Assembly: GCA_030639705.1 (NCBI GenBank)
Contig: DAOWKX010000011.1
Location: forward strand, 1 to 27,765
Reading direction: 5' to 3'
Length of the DNA: 27,765 nucleotides
Source: Candidatus Aminicenantota bacterium
GTDB taxonomy: Bacteria > Acidobacteriota > Aminicenantia > UBA2199
In this document: positions 14,934-23,173 of the stretch, in pieces
Layout of the letters: each line of letters opens with the position of its first letter
Position numbering within the stretch: position 1 is the stretch's first letter
Program-made: the position numbers and the translations under genes
Notes under the pieces: generated by a model
Database searches by the model: none
What the model was told of the DNA's origin: nothing
The model's input: only the letters and a program-made list of their open reading frames with translations

Positions 14934-17345
14934 TCATATATCAAGGTTCTTCACATTCAGAGCATTCTCGAGAATAAAGATCTTTCGCTTATTGGAATCG
15001 CTACCCATCAGGGTATCAAAGATAGTCTCACTCTTAAAAAAATCATTTATGTTTACCTTGAGCAATGTACGGAAGTCCGGATCCATGGTTGTTTCCCACA
15101 GCTGAGCCGGATTCATCTCTCCGAGACCTTTATACCGCTGGAGTGAAAACTTACTCTTTATTTTATCAAAAAGCGATGAAACCAGTTCATTGGTACTATG
15201 GATGACAAATTCATCATGATTGATTTGGCATATATAAGGCGGCTTAGGAAATGCCTTTAACTTCTCATAGGACTCATTAACTTCTGAAAACAACGGTCCG
15301 GTAAAATACTCCCAGTTCAGTGACTTTTTCATCACCACCCCGTTTAATTCATACTCAATATCCAGATTATAGGTGGAGTATTCCTCATCAAAATTAATAA
15401 TCACCGACCGGCAGCAATCCACCTCATTTATTTTCTTGGCGATTTCTTCGGTTTTTATTGCATCTGAAAAGGTATCTTCATCTTTGATTAACTCGATTAA
15501 CTTCAGGGTCAAAGCCCGTGGCATGCCTCTTTTTTCAATACTATCAATCAAAGAAATCTTTTTGTTTACCAGCTTAATAAACTTCACCAGTTTCGCTCCT
15601 TTTAACCCATCTCCTTTTTGATTTTCCTTGTGAATGGCCACATTATCGCCAATACTTTTTATGAGATAATTATCCAGCTCCCTTTCATTTTTTAAATATT
15701 TTCTGCTTTTTCCCTTTTTCACCAGATAGAGTGGCGGCTGGGCCAAATATAAATAACCCATTTCTATAATCGGACGCATGTATTTAAAAAAGAATGTCAT
15801 TAACAGGGTTCGAATATGAGAGCCATCAACATCAGCATCAGTCATCAGTATTATTTTATGATAGCGCAGCTTGGAAATATCAAAGTTTTCCTCCCCGATA
15901 CCCACACCCAGGGCAGCAATGATGGTTTTAATTTCCTCATTTTCCAACATTTTCGATGCGGTTGCTTTTTCAACATTCAGAATTTTTCCTTTTAAGGGTA
16001 AAATGGCCTGAAACCGTCGGTCTCTTCCCTGCTTGGCAGAGCCGCCTGCTGAATCTCCCTCGACAATATACAATTCACTTTCTTCGGGTTCTTTAGTTTG
16101 ACAATCTGCCAGTTTCCCGGGTAATGTGGTGCTTTCCAGGAGGTTTGATGTCCGCACCAGATCTTTGGCTTTTCTGGAAGCTTCCCGGGCCTGGGCTGCC
16201 AGAGAGGCCTTGTTCACAACGGCTTTTGCCACCCCGATATTTTCTTCAAAATAATCCTGCAGTTTTTCATTTACAAAGGATTCGACAATGCCTTTCACTT
16301 CAGAATTTCCCAGTTTGGCCTTGGTTTGACCTTCGAATTGAGGTTCTTTGATCCGTACGGAAATAACCGCAATTAATCCTTCCCGAACATCATCTCCGGA
16401 AAAATTACATTTGATATTTTTTCTTAAATTATCGGATTGGGCAAAATTATTTATGGTTCTGGTTATGGCCCCCTTGAATCCGGTTAAATGGGTCCCTCCT
16501 TCCACGGTATTGATGTTGTTGACATAGGATAACAACATTTCATTATAACTATTCACATATTGAAAGGCGATCTCCATTTCAAAGTCATCCTTTTTCGAGC
16601 TCAAATAAATGGGTTTGTTGTGAATTTTTTCTTTGGAACCGGTGAGATACTTGACATACTCTACAATACCACCCTTGAAAATAAATTGTTCCTTTTTATT
16701 ATCTCTTTCATCAACCAGGGTTATGGATAGCCCTTTATTTAAAAAAGCTAACTCTTTGAGTCTCTTGGCAAGGATACTATAATCAATTTCTATGGTATCA
16801 AAAATATCATCATCCGGCCAGAAAGTGATTTTTGTTCCCTTTTTGTTGGTCTTCCCAATTTGCTTGAATTTGGTTACCGGATTTCCCAGCTCATATTTTT
16901 GAAAATAAACCGCTCCGTCTCTTTTTATTTCCAGATCCAATCGTGAAGAAAGAGCATTGACAACCGATACACCCACACCATGAAGTCCCCCGGAGACTTT
17001 GTAGCTGTTTTTATCAAATTTTCCTCCCGAATGGAGGGTGGTCATGACCACCTCCGCCGCCGGTTTATTCTCTTCTTTATGAAGATCCACAGGAATTCCC
17101 CGACCATCATCGTTTACGGAAACCGAACCAGCAAAATGGATCGTCACATCTATCCTGGTGCAATAACCTGCCATGGCTTCATCAATGGAATTATCAACAA
17201 CTTCATAAACAAGATGGTGCAGTCCTGTCGGTCCGGTACTCCCAATATACATGGCAGGTCTTTTTCTGACTGCCTCAAGCCCTTCAAGTACTTTGATGTT
17301 TTCCGCAGTATAATTTTGGTCAATTTTTTGGTTTTTTCGGGTCAT
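14934..17345 (-). CDS. gyrB: DNA gyrase subunit B
   Basis: An 803-residue GyrB, the ATPase subunit that pairs with GyrA. Visible motifs: E48 and DN52SIDEA, DDGRGIP (79-85), GGLHGVG (119-125), the TOPRIM EGDSAGGSAKQGRDR and DADVDGSHI, and QRYKGLGEM near the end. The length matches E. coli (804) rather than Bacillus (about 640) because it carries the extra domain of about 165 residues between DADVDGSHI and QRYKGLGEM, as in Gram-negative bacteria. The ATG overlaps the recF stop by 4 bases. Confidence 0.97.
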   Translation of the reverse strand: MTRKNQKIDQNYTAENIKVLEGLEAVRKRPAMYIGSTGPTGLHHLVYEVVDNSIDEAMAGYCTRIDVTIHFAGSVSVNDDGRGIPVDLHKEENKPAAEVVMTTLHSGGKFDKNSYKVSGGLHGVGVSVVNALSSRLDLEIKRDGAVYFQKYELGNPVTKFKQIGKTNKKGTKITFWPDDDIFDTIEIDYSILAKRLKELAFLNKGLSITLVDERDNKKEQFIFKGGIVEYVKYLTGSKEKIHNKPIYLSSKKDDFEMEIAFQYVNSYNEMLLSYVNNINTVEGGTHLTGFKGAITRTINNFAQSDNLRKNIKCNFSGDDVREGLIAVISVRIKEPQFEGQTKAKLGNSEVKGIVESFVNEKLQDYFEENIGVAKAVVNKASLAAQAREASRKAKDLVRTSNLLESTTLPGKLADCQTKEPEESELYIVEGDSAGGSAKQGRDRRFQAILPLKGKILNVEKATASKMLENEEIKTIIAALGVGIGEENFDISKLRYHKIILMTDADVDGSHIRTLLMTFFFKYMRPIIEMGYLYLAQPPLYLVKKGKSRKYLKNERELDNYLIKSIGDNVAIHKENQKGDGLKGAKLVKFIKLVNKKISLIDSIEKRGMPRALTLKLIELIKDEDTFSDAIKTEEIAKKINEVDCCRSVIINFDEEYSTYNLDIEYELNGVVMKKSLNWEYFTGPLFSEVNESYEKLKAFPKPPYICQINHDEFVIHSTNELVSSLFDKIKSKFSLQRYKGLGEMNPAQLWETTMDPDFRTLLKVNINDFFKSETIFDTLMGSDSNKRKIFILENALNVKNLDI

Positions 17346-18379
17346 TCTATTTTCTCTTTTTTTAATTCAATCAATCTGTTAAAATCTTCATTTTTATTTA
17401 TAGATGATGCTATCACCTGCATATCAGGATAGTTATCAATTAAAAAATCAATGTTTTTTTTATCAAAGGTGGTGTCAAAATCATCCACTAAAAAAACCGG
17501 ATACTGATTTTTTAAATTCCTGAAGAGCTCGATAAAGGCAATATATATCATCAGAAGGTAAAGCTTTCTCTCTCCCGAAGAATAAAACTTAAGGTTTTTA
17601 GAATTTAAAACCAATTCATAACCATCCAGATGGGGTCCAATCATGGATTTTTGATTCTTCATCTCAAGTTCCGTTAACTGATCCAATTGTTGAAAAAAAA
17701 TGTCTTTAGAAATGCCTTTATCCGTATTAAAAGAGGGAGTGTAGGTAATGGAAAGAGCGTGTCTAAACTTTTTTTGAATTTCATGGTTTAATTTTTCTAT
17801 AAACTCCACCCTGTTTTGAACTATTTTTTCACTCATTTCACTGATTGACTTGTTCCAGCTCCTCAACTCCAGTACATTTTTCTTGGTTTTGAGCAAAAAA
17901 TTTTTTTGTTTTACATTTTTATTATAGCTCAAAATATAGTGTATGTAAAGTGGACGAACACCAAATATAAATCTATTTACCATTTTTCTCAATGCGGTAA
18001 TGCTATCAATATTGCGGTTATAATTAGAAGATGAAAAGAATACCGGATAAAAATAATCACTCATTTCAAAAATATTGCTCTTTTTGTCATTAAGAAATAG
18101 GTTAAAATCACTTTTTTCATAAATAGCCGAAAGGTCATTCTCGGTATTCCCTGTTTCGACATTTAAATAAATGGAGAATGAATCCATATCATAATTAACC
18201 ATATCTGCCTTTTTAACCTTTAAAAAAGATTTTCCGAATCCGATAACAAAAAAAGATTCCAAGATAGAGGTCTTTCCAGCCCCATTTAAGCCATAAATGA
18301 GGTTTTTTTGAGAAGAAAAATCAAGACTAAGGTTTTTTAAATTTCTAAATCCTCTAATTTTAAAATGTTTTATTCTCAA
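17342..18379 (-). CDS. recF: DNA repair and recombination protein RecF
   Basis: A 345-residue SMC-like ATPase that loads RecA at gapped DNA with RecO and RecR. Walker A is GLNGAGKT (30-37), the signature is SSGERK, and Walker B is VFLVDDFDTTFD. The opening MRIKHFKIRGFRNL is the usual RecF start. It follows dnaN by 5 bases and overlaps gyrB by 4, giving the conserved dnaA-dnaN-recF-gyrB-gyrA order. Confidence 0.95.
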   Translation of the reverse strand: MRIKHFKIRGFRNLKNLSLDFSSQKNLIYGLNGAGKTSILESFFVIGFGKSFLKVKKADMVNYDMDSFSIYLNVETGNTENDLSAIYEKSDFNLFLNDKKSNIFEMSDYFYPVFFSSSNYNRNIDSITALRKMVNRFIFGVRPLYIHYILSYNKNVKQKNFLLKTKKNVLELRSWNKSISEMSEKIVQNRVEFIEKLNHEIQKKFRHALSITYTPSFNTDKGISKDIFFQQLDQLTELEMKNQKSMIGPHLDGYELVLNSKNLKFYSSGERKLYLLMIYIAFIELFRNLKNQYPVFLVDDFDTTFDKKNIDFLIDNYPDMQVIASSINKNEDFNRLIELKKEKIE

Positions 18380-18384
18380 ACGGT

Positions 18385-19488
18385 TTAAATATTAAGCGGC
18401 ATGACCACATATATAAAATGAATATCTTCATCTTTTCTGGATTTAAAAACGAAAGAACTATCACTATCATTCATTTCTATTTGAATTTCATCCGAGTCAA
18501 TATGGGTGAGAAAATCAATAATAAAGTTTCCATTAAAGGCTACTTCAATATTATTCCCGGAATAATCAATGTGTAATTCTTCGTGCGCTTCTCCTTTTTC
18601 CGGAGTTGTTCTTTCTAGAATGAGTTTGTTATTGGAAAATTTAAAAACAACGCCATTATTCCGGGTTTTAAAAATTAAAACCCGTCGCAGGGTATCCAAT
18701 AGATCTTCACTTTTTAAAATCGCCTGAAACTGGGTTTCTTCCGGAATTACAGTTTTATAATTGGGAAATTTTTGATCGATAATTCTGGATGAAAGGATTC
18801 GATTTTGATACTTAAAAAAGAGATTGTTCTTATCATAACTAAAATCAAGATCTCCCCGCTCACCGATTTTCAATAACTCAAGAAGGGTCTTTCTGGAAAT
18901 AATAAATCCCGATGGTTCTGATACGGTAGATTCATTTTTATAATATGTATAAGAAAGGCGATGACCATCTGTGGCTGCCATTTCAAATTCATCATCATTA
19001 ATATTGAAAAGTGCTCCTCCAAGATTAAATTTCATTTCCGGAGAGATTATATAATAATTTTTATTAATCATGGATCTCAATTTGTCCAGGGGAATTTTTA
19101 TGGATTGAGAAAAATTAGAGGTTGGAAGCTGTGGATAATCCGATGATTGCAATCCTAGTAATTTATATTTACTGGTCTTGGTTTCGTTATTAATGATGAT
19201 CTGTAAATTATTATTTTCAGAAATTTCCACATTTCCTTCAGGCATTTTAGACATTAAATCATAAAAATCCTTTCCGTTTACAGTAAAGGTTCCCGGTTCT
19301 TTAACATCAACTTTAAAGGAGGATGATAGTCCGATTTCCAGGTCTGTGGCAATCATTTCCAGTACACCGTTTTCAAGTGCTGTTAACATGATGTTTTGAA
19401 GAATATCCATTAAGGTTTTTTTTTCAAAGATACCCTGAAACAGGCTTAATTCACCGGCAAAATTTGATTTTTCCACAAAAATTTTCAT
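18385..19488 (-). CDS. dnaN: DNA polymerase III sliding clamp (beta subunit)
   Basis: A 367-residue beta clamp. The frame is open 29 codons farther upstream, but that extension is hydrophobic and T-rich in origin and lacks a ribosome site; ATG 19488 gives MKIFVEKSNFAGEL, the family start, with AGAGGT about 7 nt before it. The C-terminal end FIYVVMPLNI matches the normal VMPMRL-type end. The first codons contain a TTTTCCACA DnaA-box sequence on the plus strand. Confidence 0.95.
   Translation of the reverse strand: MKIFVEKSNFAGELSLFQGIFEKKTLMDILQNIMLTALENGVLEMIATDLEIGLSSSFKVDVKEPGTFTVNGKDFYDLMSKMPEGNVEISENNNLQIIINNETKTSKYKLLGLQSSDYPQLPTSNFSQSIKIPLDKLRSMINKNYYIISPEMKFNLGGALFNINDDEFEMAATDGHRLSYTYYKNESTVSEPSGFIISRKTLLELLKIGERGDLDFSYDKNNLFFKYQNRILSSRIIDQKFPNYKTVIPEETQFQAILKSEDLLDTLRRVLIFKTRNNGVVFKFSNNKLILERTTPEKGEAHEELHIDYSGNNIEVAFNGNFIIDFLTHIDSDEIQIEMNDSDSSFVFKSRKDEDIHFIYVVMPLNI
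19469..19477 (+). promoter_or_regulatory. TTTTCCACA DnaA-box-like site at the 5' end of dnaN
   Basis: Identical to the two boxes upstream of dnaA, and the flank matches the 21019 site for 14 nt (the box plus AAAAT). It lies within the dnaN coding sequence, so coding could explain it. Confidence 0.35.
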
Positions 19489-19500
19489 TTTTTGTACCTC

Positions 19501-19550
19501 TAATAATATATATTTAATAATATCATAATAAATATATAAAAAAAAGAAAT
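19501..19550. other. Extremely AT-rich dnaA-dnaN spacer, candidate DNA-unwinding element
   Basis: Of these 50 bases only two are G or C. It lies in the 171-bp gap between dnaA and the dnaN start, next to a near-match DnaA box at 19563-19571 (AGTGGAAAA). In bipartite origins the unwinding element sits in this gap. The whole gap may also hold a dnaN promoter. Confidence 0.5.
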
Positions 19551-19562
19551 AAAGTGTTGAAA

Positions 19563-19571
19563 AGTGGAAAA
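19563..19571 (-). promoter_or_regulatory. DnaA-box-like site, one mismatch
   Basis: Reads AGTGGAAAA on the plus strand, one base off TGTGGAAAA. It lies about 13 bases from the AT-rich block. Confidence 0.35.
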
Positions 19572-19659
19572 CCACTCAAATCCGCGAAGGAATTTCATTT
19601 TCTCTTTTAATAAATTGTGAAAATTTTGTTCATATTGTTCGGGTAGAAAAAAAAAGTTA

Positions 19660-21009
19660 TTAATCTTGAAAAAAGTTTATATAGTTTTTAACTTTATTGG
19701 CGAAATCCTCATTATTTTCAATTTCCCTTTCGATCTTTTTAATTGAATGAAGAACCGTTGTATGATGTTTGCCGCCGAATTCACTTCCGATTTCAGTCAG
19801 AGGGTGTTTGGTTAGATTTTTACAGATATACATGGCAATCTGGCGGGGAAGTGCAATTCTGGGTCGATTATTTTTTAATTTAAGGTCTGTCACTTTTATA
19901 TTATAATTTTTGGCAATAAATTCCTGAATAGCTTCTATGGTAACCTTTTTCTTTTTCAGGGAAATATACGGTTTTAATGCCTCTTTGGCAAAAGATAATG
20001 TAATTTCATTTTCATTCATATCGGAATATTTAAGATCAGCATATCCAATCAATCGATTGAGGGCACCTTCTAATTTTCTAATATTATCTTTAATGGAAGA
20101 TGATAGAAAATAAATAACTTCGTTAGGAATTAGAAATTCCTTTTTGGTTAATCTTTTATTATGAGATATTTCGGAAATTTTCTTTTTTAGTATGGCAATT
20201 CGTCCTTCAAGGTCGTAGGGAAGAATATCTACAATCCCGCCCCATTCAAATCTTGTTTTTATTCTTTTTTCCAGGTCCGGAATGTTATCCGGGTGTTTGT
20301 CTGAACAGATAACAATTTGTTTTTCCATTTGGATGAGTTTATTAAATATATAATAAAACTGTTCACTGGTCCCCCCCCACTTGGTAATATATTGAATATC
20401 ATCAATCAGAAGAACATCTACAGATATATATTTTTTTATAAATTCTGACCGCTTATTTAAGCGGGTATGTTCGACATATTCATTCATCAAATCGCTGGTA
20501 GTCAGGTAAATCACTCGCATTTTTTTGTTATTTTTTACAATTCTGTTTCCAATGGCATACATTAAGTGGGTTTTCCCGAGTCCCACATCGCTGTAGATGT
20601 ATAGAGGATTATATGATTTTCCGGGAAATTCTGAAACAGAGTAGGCAAAGGAATAAGCCATCCGGTTGGGATCCAGCTGAACAAAGGAATCAAAGGTATA
20701 TTTATTTTGTAAATTGGAGTGGTGATAAACCGCCTCTTCTTTCAGATCCATATCTTCCAGAATGGGTGTATCTTCTTCATCATAGAGGGGAACAAGCTTT
20801 AGAATAACATTGAATTCTTTTTTGGTATGATTGTTGATTTTTTTCAGCAGGTTTTTTTTTAGCCACGAGGTTTTTTTCTGGTCAGGAGATCCGACAAACA
20901 CGACGTTTTTATGGGAACCGATATAGGTCAGCGGTTTTATCCAGTTGTCATAGGTGGGTTTATCCAGTATTTTTTTTAAATAGCTTCTGGTTATTTTAAA
21001 ATAATCCAT
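19660..21009 (-). CDS. dnaA: Chromosomal replication initiator DnaA
   Basis: A 449-residue initiator with the usual four domains: amino-terminal domain (YLKKILDKPTYDNWIKPL), short linker, AAA+ ATPase from about residue 104 (Walker A SDVGLGKT 140-147, Walker B LLIDDIQ 200-206, RIKTRFEWG arginine-finger region), and a C-terminal DNA-binding domain. The DNA-binding signature reads FGGKHHTTVLHS (K414, H415) where most bacteria have FGGRDHTTV. Two DnaA boxes lie in the 5' leader, suggesting autoregulation. No strong Shine-Dalgarno is seen. The gene is followed by dnaN after 171 bp. Confidence 0.97.
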   Translation of the reverse strand: MDYFKITRSYLKKILDKPTYDNWIKPLTYIGSHKNVVFVGSPDQKKTSWLKKNLLKKINNHTKKEFNVILKLVPLYDEEDTPILEDMDLKEEAVYHHSNLQNKYTFDSFVQLDPNRMAYSFAYSVSEFPGKSYNPLYIYSDVGLGKTHLMYAIGNRIVKNNKKMRVIYLTTSDLMNEYVEHTRLNKRSEFIKKYISVDVLLIDDIQYITKWGGTSEQFYYIFNKLIQMEKQIVICSDKHPDNIPDLEKRIKTRFEWGGIVDILPYDLEGRIAILKKKISEISHNKRLTKKEFLIPNEVIYFLSSSIKDNIRKLEGALNRLIGYADLKYSDMNENEITLSFAKEALKPYISLKKKKVTIEAIQEFIAKNYNIKVTDLKLKNNRPRIALPRQIAMYICKNLTKHPLTEIGSEFGGKHHTTVLHSIKKIEREIENNEDFANKVKNYINFFQD

Positions 21010-21018
21010 CTTTATTGC

Positions 21019-21027
21019 TTTTCCACA
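21019..21027 (+). promoter_or_regulatory. DnaA box TTTTCCACA in the dnaA leader
   Basis: One base off the TTATCCACA consensus. Together with the inverted copy at 21042-21050 it flanks a 14-bp AT-rich segment just before the dnaA start. Confidence 0.65.
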
Positions 21028-21041
21028 AAAATATTAACATA

Positions 21042-21050
21042 TGTGGAAAA
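21042..21050 (-). promoter_or_regulatory. DnaA box, inverted (TGTGGAAAA on plus strand)
   Basis: Exact reverse complement of the 21019 box. The inverted pair downstream of the dnaA promoter would let DnaA repress its own gene and may belong to oriC. Confidence 0.65.
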
Positions 21051-21090
21051 CTTGTCTTTTTTGTTCCCGTTAATATCGTGTGTTTACTAT

Positions 21091-21118
21091 AATATAGTAA
21101 AGCCATCAGAGATGTCAA
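21091..21118 (-). promoter_or_regulatory. dnaA promoter
   Basis: On the minus strand TTGACA (21118-21113), 16-nt spacer, TATATT (21096-21091). The -10 lies within a 17-bp palindrome at 21084-21100 (TTACTAT-AAT-ATAGTAA). The leader to the dnaA start is about 75 nt and holds both DnaA boxes. Confidence 0.7.
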
Positions 21119-21121
21119 TAC

Positions 21122-21149
21122 TTGACAAAATTTTTTTTTTTATTATAGT
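21122..21149 (+). promoter_or_regulatory. Glutamine synthetase gene promoter, apparently leaderless
   Basis: TTGACA (21122-21127), 16-nt spacer, TATAGT (21144-21149), then six bases to ATG 21156, without a Shine-Dalgarno. Its -35 is three bases from the dnaA -35, together making the palindrome TGTCAATACTTGACA (21113-21127). Confidence 0.65.
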
Positions 21150-21155
21150 GAAAGT

Positions 21156-22535
21156 ATGCCACAAAAAACAAAAATTAAAGTAATTCAAAAGAAATGCAGT
21201 GAGTTAAACATAGAATTTTTTTCTTTGCAAACACTTGATCTAAAAGGAAAAATTCATTCCCTTACTCTTCCCTTTCACATGTTTAAAGAAGAATTATTGG
21301 ACCAGGGAGTGGGATTTGATGCCTATTCATATGGTTTTGCCAAAGCCGAAAGAAGTGATATGATCATGTTACCCGATCTGGATACCATGTATGTGGATCC
21401 GTTTTCTCAAAAAAAAACTGTTAATTTTTTAACAAAAATATTTCTAACAGATCATAAAAATACCCGTTTCCCTCAGGATGTTCGTTTTATTGCCGAAAAA
21501 GCAGAAAAAAGCCTGAAAGCGCTGAAAATAGGAACGGCTGTGATGATGGCACCGGAATATGAATTCTTTATTTTCAAAAGTGCCGAATACGGGGTGGAGG
21601 AAAACGGGTGTTATTATTTTGTCGAAAGGGAAACTGATGAGAAAAAGAATTTTTATCATTCTGCTTCACCGGATGATTGGTATGTTGATTTTAAAAATCA
21701 GGCTGTTTCGATTTTAAAGGATATTGGAATTGATATTAAATATCATCACCATGAGGTGGCAGTCAACCAACATGAAATTGAAACCAACTTCAACACCTTA
21801 ATGAACACCTCTGATGAAGCTGTCAAGATAAAATACATTCTTTTCAACCTGGCTAAAAAGTATGAAATATTTGTTACTTTTATGCCAAAAGTATTTTATG
21901 GAAGAGCCGGTAACGGGTGGCACGTACATCAATATATTTTAAAGGGAGATAAAAATATCTTTCTGGACAGAGAAAAATTTGCCAATTTTTCAAAAAAGGG
22001 ATTAAATTATTTATCTGGCCTATTATTTCATTCTTCATCCATGTGTGCTTTTACCAATCCGTCAACCAATTCCTATAAAAGGCTGGTAAGGGGATATGAA
22101 GCACCGGTGGCAGCCATATTCGGGCAATCAAATCGAAAGGCCGCTATTCGGATTCCCACCTATACTACACCTGAAGAAACCAGGCTGGAATACAGGGCTG
22201 GTGATGCTGCTTCGAATCCATACCTGGCTCTTTCTTCCATGGTAATGGCTGGAATCGATGGAATAAGAAAGAATATAGATCCTGAGGAGTACAATTTTGG
22301 ACCATTTGATTCCGGAATTCCGGAGTCCAGGGCTTTAAGAAAAAAAATAAGAATGTTGCCGGAAAACCTCGGAGGAGCTTTAAAGAGCCTGGAAAAAGAC
22401 AATGAGTACTTGAAATATGATAATGTATTTAATGAGCAGATTATTTCGCGATGGATTGAACTCAAAACAGATGAAATAGAAGAAATATCGAGTATCCCTC
22501 ATCCCAAAGAGTTTGAGCAATATTTCAATTTTTAG
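21156..22535 (+). CDS. Type I glutamine synthetase (GlnA-like)
   Basis: A 459-residue enzyme of the short GSI class, expected to join ammonia and glutamate using ATP. Family motifs: PEYEFF (E134, E136), HHHEVAVNQHEIE (E200, E207), GNGWHVHQ (H256), NPSTNSYKRLVRGYEAPV, AAIRIP and EYRAGDAASNPYLA. Some positions depart from the usual GlnA text: RGYEAP instead of PGYEAP and AGD instead of PDP or similar. The insertion and adenylylated tyrosine loop of the enterobacterial enzyme are not seen. A specialised substrate (GlnA-like enzyme on an amine other than ammonia) is possible. No nitrogen genes are adjacent; the short P-II-like relic is 11 kb away. Confidence 0.88.
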   Translation: MPQKTKIKVIQKKCSELNIEFFSLQTLDLKGKIHSLTLPFHMFKEELLDQGVGFDAYSYGFAKAERSDMIMLPDLDTMYVDPFSQKKTVNFLTKIFLTDHKNTRFPQDVRFIAEKAEKSLKALKIGTAVMMAPEYEFFIFKSAEYGVEENGCYYFVERETDEKKNFYHSASPDDWYVDFKNQAVSILKDIGIDIKYHHHEVAVNQHEIETNFNTLMNTSDEAVKIKYILFNLAKKYEIFVTFMPKVFYGRAGNGWHVHQYILKGDKNIFLDREKFANFSKKGLNYLSGLLFHSSSMCAFTNPSTNSYKRLVRGYEAPVAAIFGQSNRKAAIRIPTYTTPEETRLEYRAGDAASNPYLALSSMVMAGIDGIRKNIDPEEYNFGPFDSGIPESRALRKKIRMLPENLGGALKSLEKDNEYLKYDNVFNEQIISRWIELKTDEIEEISSIPHPKEFEQYFNF

Positions 22536-22590
22536 ACCCGGTTATTCATCTATAAAACATATAACAAAATAGATGATGTGGTGATAAACA

Positions 22591-22776
22591 ATGATCAGAA
22601 TATCGTCCCGATTCAAGGTATTTTTTAAAAAAGCCTTTGCCGTAGTCTTGATTCTGCTGATTTTAATCTCTCCCTGTTTTCTTATCATTGATTTTGAGGC
22701 CTATTCCCCGCTGGCGCTCACGGTCTGGCTGCTTTCTGCCGCCTATTATGTATTTGTCAAAAGCAGAGAAAAATAA
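22591..22776 (+). CDS. Small two-helix membrane protein of unknown function
   Basis: A 61-residue protein: a basic amino end (MIRISSRFKVFFKK), a hydrophobic segment at about 15-33, a short loop (DFEAYSPLA), a second at about 40-55 (LTVWLLSAAYYVF), and a basic tail KSREK. A GGTGA sequence about 6 nt upstream may serve as ribosome site. It lies 55 bases after the glutamine synthetase gene, possibly on the same transcript. No family recognised. Confidence 0.55.
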   Translation: MIRISSRFKVFFKKAFAVVLILLILISPCFLIIDFEAYSPLALTVWLLSAAYYVFVKSREK

Positions 22777-22835
22777 TCAATATCATACTGGATTTTACAC
22801 CCGAACAACTATCGTTAAATATTAACAATACAATA

Positions 22836-23025
22836 ATGGAAGGTGGTGTCGTTCAGTAACCATTACGGTCATGACCATCATCATATTCATCTGCTATAAA
22901 TGATTCGCAATGACGACCTGTTACCACTCCTTTTGCCGTCAACAGCTCAACATTTATTCACGCAGACTCATATGTGATGGGGCCCATGCCCTCCATTTAC
23001 GTTCCCTCACAACATCACCTTCCAT
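22836..23025. repeat. 190-bp element with terminal inverted repeats, upstream of rsmG
   Basis: Left end ATGGAAGGTGGTGTCGT (22836-22852) and right end ACAACATCACCTTCCAT (23009-23025) pair at 15 of 17 positions. Inside are a 10-bp palindrome GGTCATGACC and a GGGCCC-centred palindrome. No coding frame of note. It could be a small non-autonomous mobile element or a structured RNA; no second copy is in the window. The rest of the 397-bp gap holds the rsmG promoter region. Confidence 0.55.
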
Positions 23026-23143
23026 TCTCAATTAAAGAATGACAAGGATCAGTTGATGAAATGATAATGTGAATATTATTATTAGAAATTTGGGGGAAAT
23101 CCTGATTAATCAATTGATTCCTGCATGAAATCAGTGGAGTTTG

Positions 23144-23152
23144 TGCTATAAT
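23144..23152 (+). promoter_or_regulatory. Extended -10 promoter for rsmG
   Basis: TGCTATAAT is an extended -10 (TGn-TATAAT), with TATAAT at 23147-23152. No convincing -35 at standard spacing, which extended -10 promoters tolerate. Expected leader of about 15 nt before ATG 23174. Confidence 0.55.
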
Positions 23153-23173
23153 GTTTATTAAAGGCCGACTGTA

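Noticed and set aside
19130..19138. TGTGGATAA, an exact consensus DnaA box
   Set aside because: It lies within the dnaN coding sequence (codons for DYPQ), away from the boxes near dnaA, and one such nonamer in 27 kb could be chance.
19489..19575. 29-codon amino-terminal extension of DnaN
   Set aside because: The residues are hydrophobic and aromatic, translate the AT-rich spacer, and have no ribosome site; the family start is at 19488.
23108..23119. AATCAATTGATT palindrome before rsmG
   Set aside because: A 12-bp palindrome in AT-rich DNA is expected by chance; no link to a regulator is visible.
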